This document shows, piece after piece, positions 18,036 through 26,705 of a stretch of 64,000 nucleotides of DNA (position 1 is its first letter; every line of letters starts with the position of its first letter). Where the stretch lies: contig CAVTUH010000001.1 of NCBI GenBank assembly GCA_963737835.1, positions 2,170,001 to 2,234,000 on the forward strand, written 5' to 3'. The stretch is from Palsa-1248 sp963737835. GTDB lineage: Bacteria > Gemmatimonadota > Gemmatimonadetes > Gemmatimonadales > Gemmatimonadaceae. Both the position numbers and the translations under genes were made by a program. The notes below the pieces were generated by a model, which saw only the letters and a list, made by a program, of their open reading frames with translations, searched no databases and was not told where the DNA came from.

Positions 18036-18679
18036 TACACGTGCCTGAGGTGCGCAGATGCGGCGGCGAACGTATGTCCCTCGCGGAGCGCATTCGCAAA
18101 CCGCGTATCCTTGACGGTCAGCTCTTCCGCGATCGCGAGCGCGTCTGCTATGCGCGCAGATGGGATGCACACGACGCCGGTCTCGTCGCCCACGATGTAG
18201 TCGCCCGGCGTGACGCTGATGCCGTCGATCATGACGGGCACGTTGATGGCATCAATGCGCACGCGCCCGCGTCCCGACGTCGGCGTGACGTGACGGCTGG
18301 CGACCCAGAGACCAGTGGCCCGCACGTCCGCCAGGTCTCGACAGCCGCCGTCGATCACGATGCCGGCGACCCCTTGCTGCGCGGCGGCCTGCGCGACGAG
18401 TCCGCCACAGCTCGAGATCATTGCGCCGCCAATGTCGATGACGATCACGGAATGCGCGCCCGCGGCCTCGAGAAACGTGCTTGGCTTGAACGCGGTCGGC
18501 GGGTAGGCGCCCAACTCGCCTGGCATCTCTCGGACCGTGACGGCGGTCCCCGCAATTGAGCCGGTGCCGCTGCGGAGCGCGAGGGCGGCGGCGACGCCAG
18601 GGACGCCGAGTTGGTCGAGGGCGTCACTCCACGTGCTGGTCGCTATCGCGCGGCACCGCGCGAGGAGGTCGGATGACAT
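18035..18679 (-). CDS. RraA-like / 4-hydroxy-4-methyl-2-oxoglutarate aldolase family protein
   Basis: A 214-residue protein of the RraA-like family, many of which are class II pyruvate aldolases acting on branched hydroxy-oxo acids. It has TSTWSDALDQLGVPG, the substrate/metal segment VIDGGCRDLADVRATGLWV with the key Arg-Asp, and GDYIVGDETGVVCIPSARI. ATG at 18679 was chosen over the longer frame to 18787. It is the first gene of the operon; its TAA overlaps the TPP-enzyme ATG. As an aldolase it would give pyruvate plus a second acid, consistent with downstream CoA activation and oxidation. An RNase E regulator role is unlikely in this context. Confidence 0.85.
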   Translation of the reverse strand: MSSDLLARCRAIATSTWSDALDQLGVPGVAAALALRSGTGSIAGTAVTVREMPGELGAYPPTAFKPSTFLEAAGAHSVIVIDIGGAMISSCGGLVAQAAAQQGVAGIVIDGGCRDLADVRATGLWVASRHVTPTSGRGRVRIDAINVPVMIDGISVTPGDYIVGDETGVVCIPSARIADALAIAEELTVKDTRFANALREGHTFAAASAHLRHV

Positions 18680-18836
18680 GAACGGAAGGGTCCGTGCTGA
18701 GGGCGAAGGTAGGTATGACCACGAGGGGCGAAAAACAGCCCATGAATAATTACCGCTGAAACCGGCTCGTCGTCTATCTCTCGACACCGGCGCACATGGT
18801 ACCGCGCGCCCCCAGAGCCGTTTCCCGGGCCCGCCA

Positions 18837-19661
18837 ATGCGCCGACTCTGCCGTGCCGGTCCACTCGTAGCCTTCGCCGGACTCGTCGGCGCCTGCCGTA
18901 CGGTCGCACCGAGTCAGCCGGGGAGGTCGAGCGGTGGCTCCGAGGTCGCCGCCGACGCCGGCTCCAGGGTCGCCATCGCACGCAACCGGCTCCTCGACCC
19001 GAGTTGGCTGGAACCCGGCACGGACACCATGCTCATGTCGCGCGCCGGCGACGTCCATCCAGTATCGAGCCTCGAATCTGGCGATGGGCCTGTCGTCGGC
19101 ATGACCATCGAGACAATGCGGCGCCGGACGCTTGCTGGTGGACGGACGGTCCTGGAAGTCTCTTTTGAAGAGCGCGACACGGTGGGGATCGTCGCGCGCA
19201 CCACCACGCAGGTGGATGCAACCTCCTTGTTGCCGCTCCGCCAGCGGGCCGAGCTGGATGCGGGTCAGGTCGTGATCCTGCTGTATACGGGAGCGCACCT
19301 CCTCGGGGTCGATTCGGCACCGGGCCGGCCGCCGCACTACTTCGCGGCGCCGCTGGCCGACACAATGTACAGCTCGGGCGCGATCGATCTGCTGTTGCGC
19401 GCGCTCCCTCTGGCACCCGGGTTCCACGCGTCGTTGCCGATCTACTTCCCGGCAGATGATTATGCAGGTCCACTGCCAGTGCACGTCCTCGGGCGGGAAC
19501 GCATCACGACGCGCGCTGGACGCTCAGCCGATTGTTGGCTCGTTGGGGCCGATTTCCCCGGCGGGATTACTGAGCGCTTTTGGATCGAGGAGCGCTCGCA
19601 CGCGATCCTGCGGATCCTGGCTCACGACGGCGAGACGTCCCTCGTGAGGTACGATCGGTAG
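18837..19661 (+). CDS. Putative outer-membrane-associated lipoprotein, DUF3108-like
   Basis: A 274-residue protein with a lipoprotein signal (FAGLVGAC, lipid-modified Cys at about 20). The mature part is beta-rich with alternating strands (RTVLEVSFEERDTVGIVART, RITTRAGRSADCWLVGADFP) and ends TERFWIEERSHAILRILAHD, resembling the DUF3108-type sandwich fold. No catalytic motif is seen. Its last 95 bp overlap the 3' end of the facing hybrid histidine kinase gene. The function is unknown; envelope location is inferred from the signal. Confidence 0.65.
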   Translation: MRRLCRAGPLVAFAGLVGACRTVAPSQPGRSSGGSEVAADAGSRVAIARNRLLDPSWLEPGTDTMLMSRAGDVHPVSSLESGDGPVVGMTIETMRRRTLAGGRTVLEVSFEERDTVGIVARTTTQVDATSLLPLRQRAELDAGQVVILLYTGAHLLGVDSAPGRPPHYFAAPLADTMYSSGAIDLLLRALPLAPGFHASLPIYFPADDYAGPLPVHVLGRERITTRAGRSADCWLVGADFPGGITERFWIEERSHAILRILAHDGETSLVRYDR

Positions 19662-21855
19662 CTGGTCCTGCGGCCGCATTGTCGACCGCTTCACGCAGCT
19701 CGCTCGCCATGAATGGCTTCGCGACAAAGGCGTACGCCTCGTCGAGCTGGCCATTCGAGATGAGGTGCGCGCGCGGGTACCCCGACATGTACACGACCCG
19801 CACAGCCGCGTGCAGGTCCCGAATGCGGTCGGCCAGCCGAATCCCGCCGATACCTGGCATGATGACATCCGTGAGCAGGACGTCGATCTCGCCCTCACTC
19901 GCAAGCGCGAGCGCCCGCTCCTCCGACTCGGCGGCGATCACGCGGTAGCCTGCGTCGCTCAGGACGCGGACGGCCATGGTCCGCAACGCATCCTCGTCTT
20001 CCACCACGAGCACCATCGGCGGTGGCGAGGAGCTCCCTGAAGGCACCGGTCGTCGGCCAGCGTGATGCGCGCCATCGCGCGCGGACCTCGCAGCCTCGTT
20101 GTCCGAATCCGTGCGACGGCTGCCATCGGCGCTGCTCGCCGAGGCGGCTGCCGACTCGTCGGCGGCCTTGATGTCGATCCCGGAGTTCTCTTCAGGAGGC
20201 GGCGCAGCGGGGAGATAGACGTGCATCGTCGTCCCGTGTCCGATCTCGCTGTACACCCAAATGTATCCATCGGACTGTTTGATGATCCCATAGACCGTGG
20301 AGAGACCGAGTCCGGTTCCCTTGCCGACCGGCTTCGTCGTGAAGAATGGCTCGAAGATGCGCTCGCGAACTTCGGGGGCGATGCCTGTGCCGGTGTCGCT
20401 GATGGAGAGGCGGACATATCGCCCCGGAGACAGCGCGACGTTCGGATGGCGTTTCCCGTCTGCCACTCCCAACGCGACCAGCGTGGTTTCCATCGCGAGA
20501 GAGCCGCCGCGAGGCATCGCATCGCGCGCGTTTACGGCGAGGTTCATGATCACGAGCTCGAGTTGGCTGCGATCGACACGCGCCCAACAGGGTTCGGGCA
20601 ACGCGAGCGCCACGCGCATATCCGCCGCAAGCAGGGGGCGGAGTAGTCGCTCCATGTCTCGCACGACACTGCTGACGTTGACCACCTCCGGCCGCAGGAG
20701 TTGACGGCGGCCGAACGCCAGCATGTGTCGCGTCAGATCGCCGCCGCGTCGAGCAGCACGCATGATCTCGTCTGCATTCTCTCGCCCTTCCGCGCCAGCC
20801 GGCAATGAGCCCGCGAGCAACTCGGCGTGGCCGAGCACTGCCGCCAGCAGATTGTTGAACTCGTGCGCGACGCCGCCGGCGAGGCGTCCCAGCGCCTCGA
20901 GGCGCTGCGTGTGCCGGAGACGCGCTTCGAGCCGGGTCCGCTCGGTAACGTCGGTGACGATCACCAGCCGGGCGTCTCGTCCGTCGACCGAGATCGGATG
21001 CGACGTGATTTCGACGTCGAGGAGCGATCCATCGCGCCGTCGATGACGCCAGGTGCCAGCGTGTTTGTGCGGGCCAGGAGCGGCGACTGGAGCGTGTGCC
21101 GGATCGCCCTCCTCCGGGACGCTGATGTCCGCGACAGTCATTGTGAGCAACTCGTCGCGGGTGTACCCGTACTCCCGCACCGTTGCGTCGTTGACCGCGA
21201 GGAAGCGCAGCGATTCCGTCTCGTAGACGTACATGGGACGCGGGCTTGCCCAGAACAACAGACGGTGGTGGGCATCGCCTCGGGCGAGGAGCGAGACGAG
21301 CGTCCGCATCAAGTAGGCGAAGGCGATCAAGGCCGCTGATCCCAGGATCCACGCGGCAATGCGGGCCGAGGGTGGGAGGACGACGCCCGGACCTTCCCCA
21401 AATGGATCGGGTTGCAGATACGGGCTCGCTGTGGTGGCGAGGAGCGCACCGTAGGCGGCCACGGCCCATCCGGTAACCCATATCGCCAGGCTCGGCGACA
21501 GCGCTCCGGCGGCGATCGCGACAATGAACATGTACGCGGCGACGCCGCTGCGTTGGGCGACCCCCGTCAGGTGCAGGATCACGGTGATCCAGGCGACGTC
21601 CGCTGCGAGCAGCACCGCCCGCAGGCGATCACCGTTTCGCCGATGACGCAACACGCGCTCCGCGACGAACGCGGTCCCGAGCCACAATCCCAGCGAAATG
21701 AACGTGACGGCTTCAGCCCGCTCGCGTCCGGCTGAGATGAGCAACGTCAGGCCGAGAAACGTGGCCAGAGCCCAGACACGCGCGCGGTCGGACCGCCGAA
21801 GCCACTCGGTGGTCGCGGCGTCGCCGGTGATCATCTCGAAGGGAGGGAGGGACAT
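19567..21855 (-). CDS. Membrane hybrid histidine kinase with PAS domain and C-terminal receiver
   Basis: A 762-residue sensor kinase. The N-terminus has about six membrane helices (residues 28-190). A PAS domain follows (about 195-305, PRPMYVYETESLRFLAVNDA), then HisKA with phospho-acceptor His331 (GGVAHEFNNLLAAV). The HATPase domain shows N box NLAVNARDAM, G1 DTGTGI and G2 GTGLGLSTVYGI. After a Ser/Ala-rich linker comes a receiver domain with acceptor Asp in LLTDVIMPG. The design matches fused kinase-receiver proteins that phosphorylate internally and pass phosphate to an unlinked regulator. Its 3' end overlaps the facing lipoprotein gene by 95 bp. No ligand is predictable. Confidence 0.93.
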   Translation of the reverse strand: MSLPPFEMITGDAATTEWLRRSDRARVWALATFLGLTLLISAGRERAEAVTFISLGLWLGTAFVAERVLRHRRNGDRLRAVLLAADVAWITVILHLTGVAQRSGVAAYMFIVAIAAGALSPSLAIWVTGWAVAAYGALLATTASPYLQPDPFGEGPGVVLPPSARIAAWILGSAALIAFAYLMRTLVSLLARGDAHHRLLFWASPRPMYVYETESLRFLAVNDATVREYGYTRDELLTMTVADISVPEEGDPAHAPVAAPGPHKHAGTWRHRRRDGSLLDVEITSHPISVDGRDARLVIVTDVTERTRLEARLRHTQRLEALGRLAGGVAHEFNNLLAAVLGHAELLAGSLPAGAEGRENADEIMRAARRGGDLTRHMLAFGRRQLLRPEVVNVSSVVRDMERLLRPLLAADMRVALALPEPCWARVDRSQLELVIMNLAVNARDAMPRGGSLAMETTLVALGVADGKRHPNVALSPGRYVRLSISDTGTGIAPEVRERIFEPFFTTKPVGKGTGLGLSTVYGIIKQSDGYIWVYSEIGHGTTMHVYLPAAPPPEENSGIDIKAADESAAASASSADGSRRTDSDNEAARSARDGAHHAGRRPVPSGSSSPPPMVLVVEDEDALRTMAVRVLSDAGYRVIAAESEERALALASEGEIDVLLTDVIMPGIGGIRLADRIRDLHAAVRVVYMSGYPRAHLISNGQLDEAYAFVAKPFMASELREAVDNAAAGPATDRTSRGTSRRREPGSAGSRASAPRSKSAQ

Positions 21856-21938
21856 GAGGTGGGGCTGAACTGTACGGCCGCGGCACTACCCGTTTAGAAG
21901 GACGGGTAGCGGGCACGCGAGGGAACGGGTGTCTCTTG

Positions 21939-21962
21939 AACGGCGGGGTCGGGGATCAGTGG
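21939..21962 (+). repeat. Single T-type heptad arm
   Basis: AACGGCGGGGTCGGGGATCA is an unpaired half of the GGGGTCA-type heptad arm. The lead-in AACGGCGGG also opens copies at 25.25, 29.02, 47.34 and 56.03 kb, so it marks a conserved outer edge. Confidence 0.5.
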
Positions 21963-21975
21963 CCGCGACAACCGC

Positions 21976-22137
21976 AACGACAAAAAGGGCGGCCTGAAGG
22001 CCGCCCCTACATGTTGCTGCGGACAGTGTCAGAATCGAATTCGTCGACGCGCAACGGGAAAGTCAGGGGTGCGCTGCGGCACCTTGCCGCCCCGGCCGAC
22101 ATGTAGGGGCGGGCCTCAGCCCGCCCGTCGTTGTCCG
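21976..22137. repeat. P-like palindromic inverted-repeat element, copy P4; rest of the 325-bp gap is featureless
   Basis: The left end holds the palindrome GGGCGGCCTGAAGGCCGCCC followed by CTACATGT; the right end is ACATGTAGGGG plus the palindrome GGGCGGGCCTCAGCCCGCCC (last bases imperfect). The layout (GTAGGGGCG leading into a self-complementary block, inverted at the other end) is that of P1-P3, but the palindrome differs. It fills most of the gap between the kinase start and the PAP2 gene. Confidence 0.7.
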
Positions 22138-22180
22138 TCGCAATTGCTGTTCCCCAGACCCCAAACCTCAAACCCGCCCT

Positions 22181-23098
22181 TCAGTCCCCCACCCCGAGCT
22201 CGGGATCACCCGGCGCATGCCCTCCTAGCCACCGGACTATCCGCGGACCGACCAGATAGCCCGCGATCCCAACGAGCAACCCGGCGCCTGCATCAATGGT
22301 GTAGTGAAAGCCGCCGTAGACTGTCCCCAAGGCCAAAGCGGGGACGATCAGCGCGAGCAACCAGAACACGCGGCGCGCCAGGCGCCAGGCCAGGAGCCAG
22401 ATTACGACCGCCACAGCAACGTGGGAGCTGGGGAAGGCGGCCCCCTTCGATGCCCAATGCTCGAGCACCTGCTGCACGACCCCTGGGAAGAACAGATTCA
22501 TGTGCGCATACGAGGGATGGGGGCGGCGGTACCACGGCCCGGCTACGGGGAACAGGATGAAGCAGACGTAGCAGACGTAGAACGTGCCGAGAACTACGGC
22601 GAGCACGTACCGAAACTCCCGACGACGCCCTCGCAGATAGAGTGCGCCTCCCAGCAGGGGAAGCAGCACGTAGTAGGCGACGTAGCTGAAATGCAGGTAC
22701 TCGACGAACGGGCCCCACGGCAGATATTCGCGCAACGCGATTCCCGGTCGGCCGAAGAGTGCCTGATCAACTGCAGAGATTGTCCCGTCGTGGTAGCCCG
22801 TGCTGATCAGTCGGTCGAGACGACCGACTTCCGCGTACAGCAGCGGCAGCGCGAGCACCGGCAACCAGTCCCGTAGTGTGTCGATCCATCGGCGTGGCGG
22901 CAACCGCGGGATTACAAACACAATTACCGCCACGGCGACCGCGTGGGTCGCGATCACTGGCCACCAGTCGGACAACGAGCCGAACACGGCTCCCAAAAGT
23001 CCGGTCACCACGAGGTACGTGGCCGTCAGCACCTCATGGGGACGGAGCCGACGATCGTCGGCCGGCAACGCTTGCATCGGTTGAGTCACGACATCCAT
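22181..23098 (-). CDS. PAP2-superfamily membrane protein (inositol phosphotransferase/Aur1-like)
   Basis: A 305-residue polytopic membrane protein with about eight helices. The PAP2 active site is present: SSH in AAFPSSHVAVAVVIW and HYTID in GGFHYTIDAGAGLLVG, with an upstream Pro/Trp/Tyr-rich loop (LFPVAGPWYRRPHPS) typical of the Aur1/Ipt1-type branch. These enzymes transfer or hydrolyse phospholipid head groups. A role in lipid remodelling is likely but the substrate is unknown. It stands alone, divergent from the xdhC gene. Confidence 0.82.
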   Translation of the reverse strand: MDVVTQPMQALPADDRRLRPHEVLTATYLVVTGLLGAVFGSLSDWWPVIATHAVAVAVIVFVIPRLPPRRWIDTLRDWLPVLALPLLYAEVGRLDRLISTGYHDGTISAVDQALFGRPGIALREYLPWGPFVEYLHFSYVAYYVLLPLLGGALYLRGRRREFRYVLAVVLGTFYVCYVCFILFPVAGPWYRRPHPSYAHMNLFFPGVVQQVLEHWASKGAAFPSSHVAVAVVIWLLAWRLARRVFWLLALIVPALALGTVYGGFHYTIDAGAGLLVGIAGYLVGPRIVRWLGGHAPGDPELGVGD

Positions 23099-23177
23099 GG
23101 TAACACAAGCAAGGACGAGGTATTAGGGGCGAACAAAAGCCGGGATCCCCCCGCAACTCCGCTTTATCTTAACTGCC

Positions 23178-24251
23178 ATGCCTCGCGTTCCCGATCTCCA
23201 CGACGCGTTGAATGAGTTGGACCGCATGGCCCGGACGGAGCGCCGAGCCGCGATGGCCACCCTTGTGTCCACTGAGGGGACGACTCCACAGAAGTCCGGC
23301 GCAACAATGTGGGTAGGAGAGGGCGGCCGGATTCTCGGCTCCGTCACGATCGGGGGGTGTGTCGACGCCGAGGTGGTGGCGTCGTCTGACGAGGTGCTAA
23401 AAACGGAGCGCCCCGCGCTCCTGTCGATGACCCTGCGTGACGAAGAAGGGTGGGATCTTGGCCTCACCTGCGGTGGCACCCTGCGGGTGCTCGTGGAACC
23501 GGTCCGGCTGGACGCCGACGCGAATGCCATCACGGCAGGCTATCAAGCGGTCCGCCGCGCCATCGCGGCGGGCCAACGTGTCGTGCTGGTCGCCCAGCTC
23601 CCGGGCACTGCCGGACGCCTCGTCGTGTACGAGGACGGCAGCAGCACGGGCACGCTGGGTAATGGGGCCCTTGACGCCGCTGCACGCGCCGAGGCCCTGG
23701 CTGTTCTCGCTCGCGGCGTGTCGTCTACGGCGCGCATCGCGGCGGAGGGATCGGACGCTGAGCTCTTCTTCGGGCTGTATGCACCGCCGCCTCGCCTCCT
23801 GGTCTTTGGTGCGACGCACGTGGCCATGCCGCTCGTCTCGTATGGGACTGTGCTCGGGTGGCGCGCGACGGTCATCGACGCCCGTGAGCGCTTCGCGACG
23901 CGAGAGCGCTTTCCCAATGCGGAGGAGCTGCTCGTGGGCAACGTTGCGATGCTCGCGGAGGGGCAGCGATACGATGCCTCGACGTTTGTCGTGATCGTGG
24001 CCCACGATTACAAGTTCGAGCTTCCGATCTTGCGGACCGTGCTCACGAAAGAGCCCGCATACGTTGGTCTCCTTGCTGGACGCGGGCGGGCGCGCGCGCT
24101 CCGGGAGTTCCTCGCCGCCGACGGCATCGATCCGGCCACCTTTGACCGCATTCATATTCCGATTGGACTCGATATCGGCGCTCAAACCGGGCCAGAAATC
24201 GCGCTGGCGATCGCCGCGCAAATCGTGGCCGTCCGCAAAGGCCTCCCATAG
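23178..24251 (+). CDS. XdhC/CoxF-family molybdoenzyme maturation protein
   Basis: A 357-residue XdhC-family protein. The N-terminal XdhC_CoxI part shows ATLVSTEGTTPQKSGATMWV and SVTIGGCVDAEVV with the conserved Cys. The C-terminal Rossmann domain begins LLVFGATHVAMPLVSYGTVL and contains VGLLAGRGRARALREFLAAD and the C-terminal GLDIGAQTGPEIALAIAAQI. Family members bind molybdenum cofactor, promote its sulfuration and load it into xanthine-dehydrogenase-type hydroxylases. The next gene, 15 bp away, is a molybdopterin-binding protein. No hydroxylase structural gene is in the window. Confidence 0.92.
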   Translation: MPRVPDLHDALNELDRMARTERRAAMATLVSTEGTTPQKSGATMWVGEGGRILGSVTIGGCVDAEVVASSDEVLKTERPALLSMTLRDEEGWDLGLTCGGTLRVLVEPVRLDADANAITAGYQAVRRAIAAGQRVVLVAQLPGTAGRLVVYEDGSSTGTLGNGALDAAARAEALAVLARGVSSTARIAAEGSDAELFFGLYAPPPRLLVFGATHVAMPLVSYGTVLGWRATVIDARERFATRERFPNAEELLVGNVAMLAEGQRYDASTFVVIVAHDYKFELPILRTVLTKEPAYVGLLAGRGRARALREFLAADGIDPATFDRIHIPIGLDIGAQTGPEIALAIAAQIVAVRKGLP

Positions 24252-24266
24252 CGCAGCTCAGCCGTC

Positions 24267-25250
24267 ATGCGTCTTCACTGCGTCACCCGCGAGTCGAACG
24301 GCGACACGAATATCACCCCACGTGCGGGCTGGATCCTTGCGCACGACGTTCAGTCCGGCACGGAATCGCGCTGGGCCAAGGGACGTGTACTCTCGGCCGG
24401 CAATGTCGCGCATCTCGACTCCCTCGCGTGGCAGGAGTTGCACTTCATCGAACCCGAAGCTGGAGAAGTTCACGAAGCCGAGGCAGGTCTGCGCATCGCG
24501 CACGCGACCGCGGGATCGGGCGTCGACGTCGGCCCGCTCGGTGGCGGCCATTGGCCGCTCGTGGCGACGCGCCGCGGGCTGCTGCGCGTGGCAGTCAATC
24601 CGTTGGCGACGGTCAACGACATCGCTGGAGCGTGCGTGTACACGCGGCGCGATGCGCAGGTGGTGGATTCGGGAGCCGTTGTGGCGCGAGCCAAGGTCAC
24701 ACCGCTGGTATTACGTGCCGACGCAGTGGCCGCGGCCGAGCGCGTTGCCCAGAGCTGTGGCGGGCTCGTGCGGGTCGCTGCCTTCGTCCCGGCGACGATT
24801 GGCGTCGTGGTGCAGGAACGATTGCCGGCAGACGCCTCGTCACGGTCGCTGAATGCGCTTCGGGACAAGTTGAGCTGGTTCGGCTCGCATGTCCTGTCGC
24901 CAATCTTCGTGGCCGCGACCACCGCGGCCATCGAAGACGCGATTGCAGCGGTCGCGCAAGCGGGCGCGACCATCATCATTATCGTCGGAGCGAAGTCGCT
25001 CGACCCACTCGATCCCGCGTTTCGCGCTCTCGACCGTCTCGGCGCCAGCCTCGACCGCTACGGCGTCCCCGTGCATCCCGGGAGCATGTTCTGGCTCGCG
25101 CATTGGGGCGAGCGCACGATCCTCGGTTTGCCGACCTGCGGTCTGTTCTCGCAGGTCACGAGCTTTGACGTGATCGTCCCGCGCGTCCTCAGCGGCGAAT
25201 CGATTGATTCGCATACGTTGAGCGGGCTCGGGCACGGAGGACTGCTGTAA
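24267..25250 (+). CDS. Molybdopterin-binding (MoaB/Mog-like) domain protein
   Basis: A 327-residue protein paired with xdhC. The first half resembles the MoeA-type lead-in, with a duplicated beta region (GWILAHDVQSG, KGRVLSAGNVAHLDSLAWQE). The second half is a MoCF-type fold: ATIGVVVQERLP, SHVLSPIFVAATTAAIEDAI, IIIVGAKSLDPLDP and a C-terminal GVPVHPGSMFWLAHWGERTI then LGLPTC. Likely acts in handling or nucleotide modification of molybdenum cofactor for an XdhC-dependent enzyme. Its stop is directly followed by the T2 hairpin element. Confidence 0.8.
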   Translation: MRLHCVTRESNGDTNITPRAGWILAHDVQSGTESRWAKGRVLSAGNVAHLDSLAWQELHFIEPEAGEVHEAEAGLRIAHATAGSGVDVGPLGGGHWPLVATRRGLLRVAVNPLATVNDIAGACVYTRRDAQVVDSGAVVARAKVTPLVLRADAVAAAERVAQSCGGLVRVAAFVPATIGVVVQERLPADASSRSLNALRDKLSWFGSHVLSPIFVAATTAAIEDAIAAVAQAGATIIIIVGAKSLDPLDPAFRALDRLGASLDRYGVPVHPGSMFWLAHWGERTILGLPTCGLFSQVTSFDVIVPRVLSGESIDSHTLSGLGHGGLL

Positions 25251-25374
25251 CGGCGGGGGTCAGGGGTGAGGAAACTGCAGCAAAACACCGAGGCCAGTCG
25301 CGATACACCACGACTGGCCTCATGTGTTGTTCCCAGACCCCCCGATCCCTGACCCCTGACCCCTGCTCTGGTAT
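25251..25374. repeat. T-type heptad-armed hairpin element, copy T2 (possible transcription terminator)
   Basis: The left arm GGCGGGGGTCAGGGGTGAGG and right arm CCCTGACCCCTGACCCCTG are mirror-image 7-bp units. Between them the core contains a perfect 11-bp stem, GAGGCCAGTCG (25290-25300) and CGACTGGCCTC (25311-25321), which resembles the CGAGGCCAGC stem of the H-type cores. It starts at the stop codon of the molybdopterin-binding gene, so it could end that transcript, although no U-tract follows. Confidence 0.78.
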
Positions 25375-25435
25375 CCACTTTGCGGCCGCGCTCTTCCACG
25401 CACAATCAATCCGTCACCACAGACACGGAGACGCC

Positions 25436-26170
25436 ATGTCTACCCCTGACCCATCGAGCAATCGTCCATCGACACCAGGCGGCGCTGCTCCCGGCGGGAG
25501 CAATCCCGCAACGGGCGGCGCGCAATCCGCGCCGACGACCGGTGCGAGCGCGGGATCGAGCGGCGCTCAAAGCGATCGTGATGTGGGGATCGCAACGAGC
25601 CGAGAGCGGAGTGCTGCGCAAGGGACCGGCGGCCGCAGCTCGCAGGGCACCGGGGTGTCCAGGCAAGATCAGGCGGCAGGACGTGGCGTCCGAAGCTCGC
25701 TGAGTCCGTTCACACTGATGCGACGCCTCTCGGAGGACATGGATCGGATATTCGGCGACTACAGTGGACTCGGCTTGTTTCCATCACGGGGTGCGGCCGG
25801 AGGACTGAGCAGCTTCCTGTCGGGCGTCGAAACGCCACGGTGGGTGCCGACAGTCGACGTGTTCCAGCGCGGCGATGACCTCGTCGTCCATGCTGAGCTG
25901 CCGGGCATCAAGCGCGATGACATCAATGTCGAATTCAACGAAGGGCGGCTGACGCTCTCCGGCCAACGGGAGCAGCAGAGCGAGGAAGGCCGGGGAGACA
26001 CGTATCGCTCGGAGCGCAGCTTCGGCTCCTTCTACCGCGCGATCCCGCTCCCCGAGGACGCCAATGCGGACCACGCGCAAGCCCGTTTCCAGGACGGCGT
26101 GCTCGAGGTCACGATCCCGATTCCGAAGCGGGCGCAGGCCAAGGCGCGGAAGATTGAGGTGAAGGGCTAG
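25436..26170 (+). CDS. Hsp20/alpha-crystallin small heat-shock protein
   Basis: A 244-residue small heat-shock protein, long for the family (usually 140-160). The first 80 residues are Ser/Gly/Pro/Ala-rich and probably disordered. A typical Hsp20 N-arm follows (SPFTLMRRLSEDMDRIFGDY), then the crystallin domain from WVPTVDVFQRGDDLVVHAEL through SFYRAIPLPEDANADHAQAR and FQDGVLEVTIPIPK, with the IxI-type tail. It binds unfolding proteins independent of ATP. GGAG lies 6 nt before the ATG at 25436, which settles the start. Confidence 0.93.
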   Translation: MSTPDPSSNRPSTPGGAAPGGSNPATGGAQSAPTTGASAGSSGAQSDRDVGIATSRERSAAQGTGGRSSQGTGVSRQDQAAGRGVRSSLSPFTLMRRLSEDMDRIFGDYSGLGLFPSRGAAGGLSSFLSGVETPRWVPTVDVFQRGDDLVVHAELPGIKRDDINVEFNEGRLTLSGQREQQSEEGRGDTYRSERSFGSFYRAIPLPEDANADHAQARFQDGVLEVTIPIPKRAQAKARKIEVKG

Positions 26171-26175
26171 ACGGT

Positions 26176-26688
26176 CTAGCCTCCCCCCACTTCCTCCCGC
26201 TCGACTGCAGGGGCGTCAGCCGACCGCTTCCACAGCACCCATGCCAGCAGCAGGGCGCCGCAGGTGACGCCCATGTCAGCCACGTTGAACGTCCAGAACC
26301 GGCGGTCGCCGAGTCCGATGTCGATGAAGTCGACGACACCGCGTGCGGAACGGATTCGATCCACCAGATTGCCAAGCGCGCCGCCGGCAATGAGCGCGAT
26401 TGCGCCGGCCTGCAGGCGATCCTCGTTGCTCGCGGACTGGTAGACGACGGCCAGGGTTGCGAGCGCGATCAGGGCCAGGATCGTGAAGCCCCAGCGGGAG
26501 GCGCTGCCGAGGCTCATGCTGAATGCGGCCCCCGGGTTGTAAGCGAGCGTGAACCGCACGACTTCGCCGAGGACGTTGTGCGGAAGATAGGGCGGCACGA
26601 GATGCCCTACCGCCAGCTCCTTCGTCGTGCAGTCCCCCACCAGCAAGGCGAGCATGACAGGCCAAAAGGTGGCGGCTTTGCGGGTCAC
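26176..26688 (-). CDS. lspA: Lipoprotein signal peptidase (signal peptidase II)
   Basis: A 170-residue inner-membrane aspartyl protease that removes signal peptides from diacylglyceryl-modified prolipoproteins. Four hydrophobic helices are visible. The signature boxes are FTLAYNPGAAFSM, GGALGNLVDRI and VVDFIDIG...FNVADMGVTCG, with the two catalytic Asp in NLVDR and FNVAD. The start is GTG at 26688. It faces the Hsp20 gene (5-bp gap at the 3' ends) and is divergent from the threonine dehydratase-like gene. Confidence 0.95.
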   Translation of the reverse strand: MTRKAATFWPVMLALLVGDCTTKELAVGHLVPPYLPHNVLGEVVRFTLAYNPGAAFSMSLGSASRWGFTILALIALATLAVVYQSASNEDRLQAGAIALIAGGALGNLVDRIRSARGVVDFIDIGLGDRRFWTFNVADMGVTCGALLLAWVLWKRSADAPAVEREEVGGG

Positions 26689-26705
26689 GACAGAAAATTA
26701 ATGAC

